In this document: positions 56,733 through 64,000 of the stretch, in pieces
How the letters are laid out: every line of letters begins with the position of its first letter
How positions within the stretch are numbered: the stretch's first letter is position 1
Assembly: GCF_022179725.1 (NCBI RefSeq)
Contig: NZ_BPRC01000017.1
Span: 40,196 to 104,195 of the forward strand
Length of the DNA stretch: 64,000 bases
Direction of reading: 5' to 3'
DNA from: Methylorubrum aminovorans
GTDB lineage: Bacteria > Pseudomonadota > Alphaproteobacteria > Rhizobiales > Beijerinckiaceae
Translations under genes and position numbers: made by a program
The notes under the pieces: generated by a model
What the model saw: only the letters and a program-made list of their open reading frames with translations
The model's database searches: none
What the model was told of the DNA's origin: nothing

Positions 56733-57572
56733 ATGCAACGCACTCTCTCGCTGCGCGCCGGCGTCCTCTCCCTCTCGCTTCTCGCGCTGATCCTGCTCGG
56801 CTGGCAGATCGCGGTCAGCGGCACCGCCAGTACCGAGGCCATGGACCCGGAATACGCTGCCCTGATGGGCCAGGCGGCCACCACGGGCAAGTCGGCCATG
56901 CCCGGCCCGCTGGATGTTGGGGCGACGATCTGGAAGCACCTGAAAGATCCGTTCTACGACCGCGGCCCCAACGACAAGGGCATCGGGATCCAGCTTGCCT
57001 ATTCGATCGGCCGCGTGGCGCTCGGCTACGGCCTCGCGGTGCTGGTGGCGATCCCGGTCGGCTTCCTCATCGGCATGTCGCCGCTGATGAGCCGGGCGCT
57101 CGACCCGTTTATCCAAATCCTGAAGCCCGTCTCACCCCTCGCCTGGATGCCGCTCGCCCTCTACACGATCAAGGATTCGAGCCTTTCTGCGATCTTCGTG
57201 ATCTTCATCTGCTCGATCTGGCCGATGCTGATCAACACAGTCTTTGGCGTCGCGGGCACGCGCAAGGAATGGCTCAACGTCGCCAGAACCCTGGAGGTGA
57301 GCCCGATCCGGCGCGCCTTCACGGTGATCCTGCCGGCAGCGGCCCCGACGATCCTCACCGGCATGCGCATCTCGATCGGCATCGCGTGGCTTGTGATCGT
57401 GGCGGCCGAGATGCTCGTGGGGGGCACCGGCATCGGCTACTTCGTCTGGAACGAGTGGAACAACCTCTCGATCACTAATGTGATCACCTCGATCCTGGTG
57501 ATCGGCCTCGTCGGCATGGTCCTCGACCAGCTCCTGGCGCGTGCGCAGCGCCTCGTCACCTTCCCGGAGTGA
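56733..57572 (+). CDS. ABC transporter permease, nitrate/bicarbonate/cyanate type
   Basis: A 279-residue inner-membrane permease. It starts at 56733, four bases after the binding-protein stop. About six helices are visible, with the EAA loop GVAGTRKEWLNVARTLEVSP and the family segment GMRISIGIAWLVIVAAEML. The periplasmic loop at residues 35-85 (ATTGKSAMPGPLDVGATIWK) is typical of NrtB/CmpB/CynB proteins. It would form the channel with the following ATPase. Confidence 0.92.
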   Translation: MQRTLSLRAGVLSLSLLALILLGWQIAVSGTASTEAMDPEYAALMGQAATTGKSAMPGPLDVGATIWKHLKDPFYDRGPNDKGIGIQLAYSIGRVALGYGLAVLVAIPVGFLIGMSPLMSRALDPFIQILKPVSPLAWMPLALYTIKDSSLSAIFVIFICSIWPMLINTVFGVAGTRKEWLNVARTLEVSPIRRAFTVILPAAAPTILTGMRISIGIAWLVIVAAEMLVGGTGIGYFVWNEWNNLSITNVITSILVIGLVGMVLDQLLARAQRLVTFPE

Positions 57573-57580
57573 AGCGACCC

Positions 57581-58561
57581 ATGAGCACTCTTCTTCCGTT
57601 CGCGCGGCGCGCCCGCCGCTCCGCTTCCGAAACGGTTGATGCCGGGACCAGCCGCATGTCGACATCTGAAAAATTCATCTCCATTGAGGGGATCGCCCGG
57701 CGCTACCCGGCGTCGGGCGGCAAGACCACCACGATCTTCGAGAACCTGTGGCTGCCGATGCGCCGCGGCGAGTTCGTGTGCATGATCGGCCATTCCGGCT
57801 GCGGCAAGACCACGGTGCTCAACATCCTCGCCGGGCTCGATGCGCCGAGCGAGGGCGTCGTCATCGTCGACGGGCAGGGCATCACCGGCACGAGCCTCGA
57901 CCGCGCCGTCATCTTCCAGGGCCACGCCCTGCTGCCCTGGCGCAGCGTGCTCGGCAACGTCGCCTACGCAGTGTCTTCGCGCTGGCGGAAGGCGAAGCGC
58001 GCCGAGATCGAGGCGCGCGCCCGCAAGGCAATCGCCACGGTGGGACTGGCCGGCTCGGAGCACAAGCGTCCGTCGGAATTGTCGGGCGGCATGAAGCAGC
58101 GTGTCGGCATCGCCCGGGCGCTGGCCATCGAGCCGAAAATCCTGCTGATGGACGAGCCGTTCTCGGCGCTCGACGCACTAACCCGCGGCACGCTGCAGGA
58201 CGAGGTGCGCCGGATCTGCGTCGAGACCGGGCAGACGGTCTTCATGATCACCCACGACGTCGACGAGGCGATCTATCTCGCCGACCGGATCGTGCTGATG
58301 ACCAACGGGCCGGAGGCGAAGGTCGCCGAGATCGTCGAGAACCCGCTGCCCAAGGACCGCGACCGCACGCAGCTCCACCACGCGCCGGGCTACTACGCCC
58401 TGCGCAACCACCTGATCGACTTCCTCGTGACCCGCTCCCGTACCCTGCGGGACGCGATGCCCGACGGCTACGACCCCCGCCATCCGCCGGTGGTGCGCCC
58501 CTCCCTCAGCGAGGCGGACGCCGCCGCCATCGCCATCGATCCCCCGGCCCGCCGGGCCTGA
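57581..58561 (+). CDS. ABC transporter ATP-binding protein, nitrate/bicarbonate/cyanate type
   Basis: Energises the importer. From ATG 57581 it has 326 residues; a GTG at 57569 overlaps the permease stop, and an ATG at 57656 is also possible. Walker A is GHSGCGKTT, the signature LSGGMKQRVGIARAL, Walker B LLMDEPFSALDALTR and the switch histidine MITHDVDEA. The C-terminal tail (residues 255-326) is long, without the regulatory solute-binding domain of NrtC. Family features such as LPWRSVLGNV agree with NrtD/CynD. Confidence 0.92.
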   Translation: MSTLLPFARRARRSASETVDAGTSRMSTSEKFISIEGIARRYPASGGKTTTIFENLWLPMRRGEFVCMIGHSGCGKTTVLNILAGLDAPSEGVVIVDGQGITGTSLDRAVIFQGHALLPWRSVLGNVAYAVSSRWRKAKRAEIEARARKAIATVGLAGSEHKRPSELSGGMKQRVGIARALAIEPKILLMDEPFSALDALTRGTLQDEVRRICVETGQTVFMITHDVDEAIYLADRIVLMTNGPEAKVAEIVENPLPKDRDRTQLHHAPGYYALRNHLIDFLVTRSRTLRDAMPDGYDPRHPPVVRPSLSEADAAAIAIDPPARRA

Positions 58562-58648
58562 GCCCGCCGCCTCCAGATCACCGCCTCAACCTCGATTCCG
58601 CTCGGTAGCGGGCAAGTTCCCGATGCCCACATCCAAGGAGACGCCCCG

Positions 58649-59137
58649 ATGAAGCGCGAAGACCTCACCGAGAAGCTTCTCGACATCAAGCGCGAGAAGG
58701 GCTGGACTTGGAAGTACATCCAGGACGAGATCGGCGGCATCTCGCCGATCCTCATCACCGCGGCCTGCATGGGCCAGATGAAGCTACCCAAGGCTCAAGC
58801 GGCAAAGGCCGCCGAACTATTTGGGCTGTCCGAGGCCGAGGAGCGGATGCTCAACGAGGCGCCCTATCGCGGCTCGATCCCGCAAATGCCCCCGACCGAC
58901 CCGCTGATCTACCGCTTCTACGAGTTGGTGATGGTCTACGGCACGACGTGGAAGGAGCTGATCCAGGAGGAGTTCGGCGACGGCATCATGTCGGCGATCG
59001 ATTTCAACATGACCATGGAGCGCGAGCCCAACAACAAGGGCGACCGGGTGAAGCTCGCCATGTCGGGCAAGTTCCTGCCCTACAAGTACTACGGCAACGA
59101 CGAGGGCGTGCCGGATTACGGCTTCAAGGAGGCCTAA
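58649..59137 (+). CDS. cynS: Cyanate hydratase (cyanase)
   Basis: Converts cyanate and bicarbonate to ammonia and two CO2, both for detoxification and nitrogen supply. The 162-residue protein begins MKREDLTEKLLDIKREKGWT with a helix-turn-helix-like N-terminal domain. The catalytic domain shows PTDPLIYRFYELVMVYG, with the active-site Arg and Glu, then EEFGDGIMSAIDFNM with the catalytic Ser. It is the last gene of the second sigma54 operon, about 88 bases after the ATPase, and has an AAGGAGA ribosome site. Confidence 0.96.
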   Translation: MKREDLTEKLLDIKREKGWTWKYIQDEIGGISPILITAACMGQMKLPKAQAAKAAELFGLSEAEERMLNEAPYRGSIPQMPPTDPLIYRFYELVMVYGTTWKELIQEEFGDGIMSAIDFNMTMEREPNNKGDRVKLAMSGKFLPYKYYGNDEGVPDYGFKEA

Positions 59138-59338
59138 GCCTCGACGAACGCCCGGTCCTCGACGCGGAGAGCCGAACGCGGCCGAACTGCCTCCGGCTCT
59201 ACCCTGCGGTATACGCTGCTGCCGTCAATGGGATGGTCTGGAAGCGGACACGCTGACGGTCTGCTTTGGGTCATTCGGCAACCCGGGGGGCGACCATCCT
59301 GCTGGCACGCCGCGGCCCTTTCGACCGCGGCGTCCGGT

Positions 59339-59968
59339 TTAGATCTCGGTCTGCTCCGAGAGGATCAGCGCGTCGTCAACCTCAATGCCGAGGTAGCGTA
59401 CCGTGCTCTCCAGCTTGGTATGGCCAAGGAGCAGCTGGCAGGCTCGGATATTGCCGGTTCGCTTGTACACCAGCGCGACCTTCGTTCGGCGCAGGCTGTG
59501 CGTGCCGAACGCTGAAGGGTCCAGGCCGATCAGGGCAACCCAGCGGTCCACCAGCCGACTGTAGTGACGCGTAGTGAGATGCTCTCCGAGTCGACTCCGG
59601 CTCGGAAACAGCCAGTCGCCGGCTTTCAACCTGCGCGCAGTCAACCAAGCCGCGAGAGCCTCGCGCGTTGGTTCGGTGATCTCGAACGGAACTGGCCTGT
59701 CGGTCTTGCGCTGGCAGACGGTCGCTCGAAAGCGCACGGCGTCGCCCAAGTGGATGTCGCTCACGCGCAGGCCGACGAGATCACACCCGCGCAGCTTGCT
59801 GTCGACAGCAAGGTTGAACAGGGCAAGATCTCGTGTGCGGTCGGCGAGCTGGAGGCGCGTGCGAAGGGCCCAGATGTGCTTCGGCCTCAGCGGCGGTTTA
59901 GGGCCGACGATACGGCCGCGGTTCCAGGGAACACGTGTGCTGGTGGGAACGGTAATGACTTCGGCCAT
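59339..59968 (-). CDS. Tyrosine-type site-specific recombinase/integrase
   Basis: A 209-residue recombinase started at ATG 59968, with AGGAG seven bases upstream. Catalytic residues are the arginine of KLRGCDLVGLRVSD, the lysine of CQRKTDRPV, HSLRRTK, the histidine of LLLGHTKLESTV and the tyrosine of VRYLGIE. The N-terminal core-binding domain is short (about 45 residues), as in small plasmid- and island-borne integrases of rhizobia and methylobacteria. It lies at the right end of the sulfur/cyanate block and may have moved it, but no flanking direct repeats were found by eye. Confidence 0.88.
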   Translation of the reverse strand: MAEVITVPTSTRVPWNRGRIVGPKPPLRPKHIWALRTRLQLADRTRDLALFNLAVDSKLRGCDLVGLRVSDIHLGDAVRFRATVCQRKTDRPVPFEITEPTREALAAWLTARRLKAGDWLFPSRSRLGEHLTTRHYSRLVDRWVALIGLDPSAFGTHSLRRTKVALVYKRTGNIRACQLLLGHTKLESTVRYLGIEVDDALILSEQTEI

Positions 59969-60183
59969 GACAGGCTCCTGGGTTGAGGAGCGCGTCATGA
60001 GGAACCCGATGCTGCCGCTGAGCCCAATGTCGAATGACGGCTCTCAGCAACACAAGCCGGCATTGGCACCAGCGGGCCTTGATCGCTGCTCCCGGACCCG
60101 ATCCGGACTTTCGGTGGCAGCACCTCGAATGCTCGCTCGTTGCACAACAGCCGAAGGAATGGGGGCCTCTCAGAGGCCGCCGC

Positions 60184-60738
60184 TCATAAATTCTCAGCCG
60201 AGCGCTGCGACCGCCAAGACGCCATGCTGCTGAAGACACTATCCTGGCGGATTAGCCCATGCAGCAGGGCCGCCCCGAGATGCGCCAGGATCAGGCCGAA
60301 CAGCCCGTAGGCCAGGACGGTGTGGAGTTCGCGCAGCCGCGCATAGAGCATCGGGTCCTGCGGCAGGATCGACGGCAGCACCAGCGGCCCAATTACCGCG
60401 ACGGGGATGCGCGCCGCCGACAGCATCGCCCAGCCGACGAGCGGCATGGCCAGCATCAGCCCGTAGAGGGCGACGTGCAAGGCCTGCGCGGCCCGCCGCT
60501 GCCACGGGGGCAGGTCAACCGGCAGGGGCGGCGGGGGGCGACGCCAGCGGTTGGCGAGCCGCAGGATCGCCAGAAGCAGGATCGCGAGGCCGAGCGGGCG
60601 ATGCAGTGCGACCAGCGTACCGTAGTCGGCCAGCGAGCCCACCATCGCGACGCCGATGAACAGCATGGCCAGGATCAGCACCGCCATGCTCCAGTGCAGC
60701 AGGCGGGCCGGAAGGTTGAAGCGGGTGGGGTGCGTCAC
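60184..60738 (-). CDS. Cytochrome b561 family protein
   Basis: A 184-residue membrane protein with four main helices. It starts with GTG at 60738, overlapping the catalase stop by four bases (GTGA). Heme-binding histidines of the prokaryotic b561 family are visible in FNLPARLLHWSMAV, VALHRPLGLAILLL and LHTVLAYGLFGLILAHLGAA. It likely passes electrons between quinol and a periplasmic partner, here presumably linked to the upstream catalase-type peroxidase. Confidence 0.9.
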   Translation of the reverse strand: MTHPTRFNLPARLLHWSMAVLILAMLFIGVAMVGSLADYGTLVALHRPLGLAILLLAILRLANRWRRPPPPLPVDLPPWQRRAAQALHVALYGLMLAMPLVGWAMLSAARIPVAVIGPLVLPSILPQDPMLYARLRELHTVLAYGLFGLILAHLGAALLHGLIRQDSVFSSMASWRSQRSAENL

Positions 60739-61847
60739 CGGGCGTCTCCTCGGTCGGCCGTTGCGGCCACGGCGCTGGGGCGCGTCGCCTCGCCCGCCCG
60801 GCGGGCGAAGGAGCGGGCATAGGCGGCCGAGCGGGCGCTCAGCAGCGGGTCGTCGGACGGGGCGATGCCGTCCGGCAGGACGAGCGGGTCGAAGTTGACG
60901 TCCCGGCAATTGCCGGCCTCCTCGGGCGTCGCGCCGGTGAGGGTCAGAGTGCCCACGTCCAGGCTCTCGCGGTCGGCAGGCCAAGGCAGGGTCGCATCGG
61001 CGGTAGCATCCCCCGACTGCCCGATCGTGACGACGAGATGCCAGCTCCGCGGCTCCTGGCGAAGCTGGGCGATGAGGTCGTCGAACAGATAGTTCTTGTC
61101 CGTCCGCGCGGCTTGGCTCGCGCTCTCCTGCATCGCCGGCCGCTCGGGGATAAGGGCCCAGCGGACCGGTGTGGCGCGGCCGTCGGCGGCCACGAACCGG
61201 AAGGCGTTCAGGCTGCGGAAGGTGCTGTCGGCGAAGCCCGCGGTGATCGTGCGGGCCTTGATCAGGCCTGCGGCCTTCGCACTCTCCGGATATGCTGCGA
61301 AGAAGGCCTTCATGCGATCCGGGTCGGGCTTGCCGGTGGCCGGGTCGGGCTTGCCCGCAAGCAGCTGCTCGTAGAACGCCTCGGGCGTGCGCACGGGGAA
61401 GACCGGGAGGGCGTTCATGCCCGTGCGCCACTCCTCCCGGTTCGGCAGCCGGAACCGCAGAGCGAGGCTGCGCACGGTCGTCGCGGCATCCGCCGCGTAG
61501 GGTTGCCCGCCCGCGAGCGCGACCCGTCCCTCGACCGGCGTCGTACGGCCCGCTGCGAACACGCCCGCCTTCGAGAGGGCGGCGCCCGCGCCGTTGCCGG
61601 CGAATTCACCCGCGACGCACAGGCCCTTTGCGTGGTTGCGCCGGAAGCCCGGATGCGGGCCGTTCACCCGCTCGAAGCGATCGACGATGCGGGCCGGGGT
61701 CAGCGCGGCCGGCGACAGCCAGCCGCCCGCGGCGGCGAAGGCGCCGGCCGTGCCGGCGAGCAGTGCCCCGATGGCGGAGCATCGCAGCATCAAGGCGCGC
61801 GGGGGCATTCCGGGAGGAGCCCCGGTCAGGCGGTGCAGCAGGGTCAT
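60735..61847 (-). CDS. Exported catalase-family peroxidase (SrpA-like)
   Basis: A 370-residue member of the small catalase-related family. A hydrophobic N-terminal segment (LMLRCSAIGALLAGTAGAF) should direct it to the membrane or periplasm. Core motifs are RIVDRFERVNGPHPGFRRNHAKGL split over residues 54-75 with the distal histidine region, RFRLPNREEWRTGMNALPVF and VRWALIPE. It is 7 bases after the anti-sigma gene and translationally coupled to cytochrome b561, so one operon. Induced peroxide removal outside the cytoplasm is the likely role. Confidence 0.9.
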   Translation of the reverse strand: MTLLHRLTGAPPGMPPRALMLRCSAIGALLAGTAGAFAAAGGWLSPAALTPARIVDRFERVNGPHPGFRRNHAKGLCVAGEFAGNGAGAALSKAGVFAAGRTTPVEGRVALAGGQPYAADAATTVRSLALRFRLPNREEWRTGMNALPVFPVRTPEAFYEQLLAGKPDPATGKPDPDRMKAFFAAYPESAKAAGLIKARTITAGFADSTFRSLNAFRFVAADGRATPVRWALIPERPAMQESASQAARTDKNYLFDDLIAQLRQEPRSWHLVVTIGQSGDATADATLPWPADRESLDVGTLTLTGATPEEAGNCRDVNFDPLVLPDGIAPSDDPLLSARSAAYARSFARRAGEATRPSAVAATADRGDAR

Positions 61848-61854
61848 GGAGGCC

Positions 61855-62628
61855 TCAGGTGTTCGTCGCGGTCGTGCGGCGGACCTCGTTGGCGAGCGGG
61901 TGCAGGATTGCGGGATCGCTCGCGCCGACGAGGCTGTAGCCGAGCCCGTCCTGGGCCCAGGCGTAGCCGGTGGCCGACCCCGTCCGGTGCTCGCGCATCG
62001 GTGCGTCGCCCGACTGAGCCATGGGCCGCATCAGCATGACAAGCCGTGTGCCGCGCGGGTCGTCGTACATCAGCAGGCCCGCCGGGCCGTGCGGCGTGGC
62101 GACGAGGCGCCCGCCCATCAGCCGGTAGCCGGAGGTGCTCAGATCCGGTACCCCGACGCGGCGGTCGAGCCGGGCGGAGAACCAGCGGGCGAGTTCGTCA
62201 CTGTTGCTCGCCGCGAGTTCGACCGGGCGCAGGCGGTCGGGGGCGTAGACGGCGTAGTTCGCGCTCGCCTCCTGGGCCAGGGCATCGACGCCGGTCATCG
62301 GCGCCGACAGCGTGCCGCGAAGGCCCCAGCCACCGATCCCGCCGAGCGCCAGCAGCACGGCCGCGGCCGCCGCCTGCCAAGCCGGCAGACGCGGGCGCCG
62401 TCGCGCCTCGACGAGGTGGGCGAGGGTGAGCCGGGCCGGGACCGGCTCGGCGGCCACCGGCGCGAAGGCGTCGCGCAAGGCGTCGCCGAGCCCGCGCATG
62501 CGCTCGACGCGCCGGCCGAGATGGGGATGGCGGACGAGGTAGGCCTCGACCTCAACCCGGCGCGCCGCCTCCAGGCGGTCGTCGATGAGGGCCTGGATGT
62601 CGTCCTCGGTGATCGGGCGCACGGTCAC
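61855..62628 (-). CDS. Transmembrane anti-sigma factor
   Basis: A 257-residue protein starting with GTG at 62628, with AGGAGGGT eight bases upstream and a four-base overlap with the sigma gene (GTGA). Residues 1-80 form the cytoplasmic anti-sigma part (ITEDDIQALIDDRLEAARRV and RHPHLGRRVERMRG). One membrane helix follows (AWQAAAAAVLLALGGIGGWG). The periplasmic domain of about 150 residues ends PLANEVRRTTATNT. It should hold the sigma factor inactive until a periplasmic signal, perhaps peroxide. Confidence 0.88.
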   Translation of the reverse strand: MTVRPITEDDIQALIDDRLEAARRVEVEAYLVRHPHLGRRVERMRGLGDALRDAFAPVAAEPVPARLTLAHLVEARRRPRLPAWQAAAAAVLLALGGIGGWGLRGTLSAPMTGVDALAQEASANYAVYAPDRLRPVELAASNSDELARWFSARLDRRVGVPDLSTSGYRLMGGRLVATPHGPAGLLMYDDPRGTRLVMLMRPMAQSGDAPMREHRTGSATGYAWAQDGLGYSLVGASDPAILHPLANEVRRTTATNT

Positions 62629-63155
62629 TTCACCCTCCTGAGCAGCGGACGCCCGGCGGGGGCGGATGCGCGCTCCCCGTCCACGAGCTGGATCATGCGG
62701 TCGCGGGCCCGCGCCAGACGCGACATCACCGTCCCGATCGGGATGGCGAGCACCTGGGCCGCCTCGGCGTAGGACAGCCCCTCGACGCTCACGAGCAGCA
62801 GCACCCCGCGCTGCTCCTCGGGCAGTGTATCGAGCGCCGCCGTCAGGTCGCGCTGGAGCAGACCCTCGTGCTGGTTCGGTGCGACCGCGAGGATCGCCTC
62901 TGGCGCATCCTCGACGGGCAGGGACGCGCCGCGGCGGGCGCGCTGGCGCATCTGGCTCACGGCGAGATTGTGGAGGATGGCGTAGAGCCACGTGCGCACG
63001 TCGCCGTCCGCCCGGCGCTGAGGCCAACGGCCGATGGCGCGCTCCAGGCAGTCCTGCACGAGGTCGTCGGCATCGCTCGGGTTGCGCAGGAGCGCGCGGG
63101 CATAGCGACGAAGGGCCGGGATGAGCGGCTCGATGAGGCGGACCATATCGCTCAC
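62625..63155 (-). CDS. ECF-family RNA polymerase sigma factor
   Basis: I start at GTG 63155, with GGGAG eight to twelve bases upstream and a correctly placed promoter; an ATG at 63227 is in frame but would leave no leader. The product has 176 residues. Region 2 is LIPALRRYARALLRNPSDAD with DDLVQDCLERAIGRW; region 4 is LPEEQRGVLLLVSVEGLSYA followed by EAAQVLAIPIGTVMSRLARA. It heads the operon sigma, anti-sigma, catalase, b561. Two GGAATAA-N14-CGTCT promoters nearby are its probable targets, including its own. Confidence 0.92.
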   Translation of the reverse strand: MSDMVRLIEPLIPALRRYARALLRNPSDADDLVQDCLERAIGRWPQRRADGDVRTWLYAILHNLAVSQMRQRARRGASLPVEDAPEAILAVAPNQHEGLLQRDLTAALDTLPEEQRGVLLLVSVEGLSYAEAAQVLAIPIGTVMSRLARARDRMIQLVDGERASAPAGRPLLRRVK

Positions 63156-63235
63156 GGCCAGTCTCCCGACATGCGCGGACTTTTCCTGTGCCGAGTCGCC
63201 CGCGGCAGGAGCGCCCGACGACGGCATGGGAGCAG

Positions 63236-63261
63236 AGACGCCGTTTCCCGACGTTTATTCC
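63236..63261 (-). promoter_or_regulatory. ECF-type promoter of the sigma operon
   Basis: On the minus strand GGAATAA (63261-63255) and CGTCT (63240-63236) are separated by 14 bases. The form equals that of the plus-strand promoter at 63340-63365. Transcription would start about 75 bases before the GTG of the sigma gene. It fits autoregulation by the ECF factor. Confidence 0.75.
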
Positions 63262-63339
63262 AAGCCCTTCCCGATTTTTCTTCGTCGCACCGCATGCCCG
63301 GCGCGGAACGATGAAGCCGCAATTTTTCGAACTGCATCC

Positions 63340-63365
63340 GGAATAACTCGCGAAAATTGACGTCT
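63340..63365 (+). promoter_or_regulatory. ECF-type promoter of the small exported protein
   Basis: GGAATAA (63340-63346), 14 bases, CGTCT (63361-63365). It is the twin of the promoter at 63261-63236 and faces the opposite way. Transcription would start near 63373, about 50 bases before ATG 63422. Confidence 0.75.
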
Positions 63366-63421
63366 GTCAGGTCGTCGCCGGGCCGAGCGAAGTGTTCGGC
63401 AGGCAATTCGAGGAGCCTGAC

Positions 63422-63700
63422 ATGTCCAGCATCAAGCACAACGCGCTCGTCCTGTTCGCCGCCCTCGGTGTCCTGGCCAGCGCCGGCGCCGAGGCGAAGG
63501 CCGTCGCGCCGGAACGGGCCTGTTCGGGCCTCTGCATCTCCGCGCTCGCCTCCGCCTGGACGGCCGGCGCGGTGCCGCGCAACGACTTCTTCGAGACCGA
63601 CGCCGACTCGGCCAACGCCAACAACCCGGCCCTGCCGCCCTACGCCCGCGGCCGGGGACAGGAGACAGGCGGGCCCGCCCGGGAACTGATCCCAAATTAA
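63422..63700 (+). CDS. Small exported protein with CSGLC motif
   Basis: A 92-residue protein. GAGGAG lies ten bases before ATG 63422. The signal peptide MSSIKHNALVLFAALGVLAS ends near AEA-KAV. The mature part is about 65 residues, has one CSGLC motif, a short hydrophobic helix (LCISALASAWTAGAV) and then a polar, Asn/Pro-rich tail. No family recognised. Its ECF-type promoter links it to the catalase/cytochrome b561 operon, so a role in the periplasmic oxidative response is likely but unproven. Confidence 0.75.
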   Translation: MSSIKHNALVLFAALGVLASAGAEAKAVAPERACSGLCISALASAWTAGAVPRNDFFETDADSANANNPALPPYARGRGQETGGPARELIPN

Positions 63701-64000
63701 GAGAAGCGCGCTCGCCTGCGTCGACCCGTCAAACTCGCTGCTCACCTCGGCGGTGGAACGACTGCTGGGGGTGTTAGCTTCTGACGCCGGAAAGACAGCG
63801 TCAGGAACCGAATATCTGCCCTTGGCCGTCGATCCGAATCTGGCGTTAGGCAAGAAGCCGTCGTTCAGCGGGCAGATACTGAACGACGGCTTCCCACCGA
63901 GACTGTGTGAGAACGCGTTTTGGTCGATCGGTGCGGGGCGGAGATGGTGCGCGAGGTGCGGCGTGCTCTCACGCCCGGAGGGTCGTGAGGAGCGGTTCAA
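63701..64000. other. Window-end region with a long hairpin
   Basis: No gene can be supported. A perfect hairpin with 14-base arms lies at 63855-63892 (AAGCCGTCGTTCAG pairing with CTGAACGACGGCTT, ten-base loop) and may terminate transcription. The following GAGACTGTGTGAGAAC at 63900-63915 resembles termini of some insertion sequences, but the element, if any, would lie beyond the window. Confidence 0.4.

Noticed and set aside
57655..57664. ATGTCGACAT inside the ABC ATPase gene as a third activator site
   Set aside because: The half-sites resemble the inverted repeat, but the seven-base spacer is missing and it is within coding sequence without a sigma54 promoter after it.
63152..64000. A minus-strand gene running in from the right edge
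   Set aside because: The frame passes through the ECF promoter region, the hairpin and the small exported gene; its composition changes along the way and no motif is visible.

Overview
The window is high-GC DNA with dense, mostly operonic gene order typical of Alphaproteobacteria. Methylmalonyl-CoA epimerase, pseudoazurin, an adenosylcobalamin-dependent ribonucleotide reductase, a distant NDUFA12-type complex I subunit and the style of the intergenic palindromes point to Hyphomicrobiales, most likely Methylobacteriaceae (Methylorubrum/Methylobacterium). The genus is an inference from gene content and was not tested by any search.

Layout. (1) Positions 1-25733, nearly all minus strand: one block of core genes read from right to left, nuoABCDEFGHIJKLMN (complex I), birA, rnj (RNase J), mce, a DUF1467 membrane protein, proS, lolC/E and lolD, a 34-residue membrane peptide, and the 5' part of dnaE cut by the window edge. 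(2) 26275-34657: tRNA-Asp, a CAP-domain lipoprotein, pseudoazurin, carB, greA, a secreted unknown, an ELM1-like protein and trxB. (3) 35085-43514: a LysR regulator, aroQ-accB-accC (fatty-acid synthesis, served by BirA of region 1), aat, a TetR regulator divergent from a DUF4188 gene, DUF2155, a royal-jelly-protein-like exported protein and the NDUFA12-type complex I accessory subunit. (4) 44033-47764: nrdJ with a possible NrdR site and promoter upstream. (5) 48166-59968: an accessory block between a broken helicase gene and a tyrosine recombinase. (6) 60184-63700: an ECF sigma/anti-sigma/catalase/cytochrome b561 operon divergent from a small exported protein.

The most interesting part is region 5. 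A sigma54 activator (GAF-AAA+-Fis) is followed by two transcription units. Each starts with a near-consensus -24/-12 sigma54 promoter (50271-50285 and 55318-55332) and, about 95-105 bp upstream, the same inverted repeat CGACAATGTCGA-N7-TCGACATT. The first unit encodes an OsmC protein, an acyl-CoA-dehydrogenase-fold flavoenzyme, a rubredoxin-flavoprotein reductase fusion, a persulfide-dioxygenase-like metallo-beta-lactamase and a TauE/SafE exporter. The second encodes a CmpA/NrtA-type ABC importer and cyanase. I infer one regulon joining oxidation of a reduced sulfur compound to cyanate use or detoxification, with thiocyanate or an isothiocyanate as a possible but unproven parent substrate. The solute-binding protein of the importer carries a single-base frameshift near codon 53.

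Region 6 shows a second clear regulatory pattern: two divergent promoters of identical form (GGAATAA-N14-CGTCT) between the ECF operon and the small exported protein. Several palindromic repeats are scattered through the window, including one read in frame inside birA and a two-copy family at 16450-16532 and 38964-39060.
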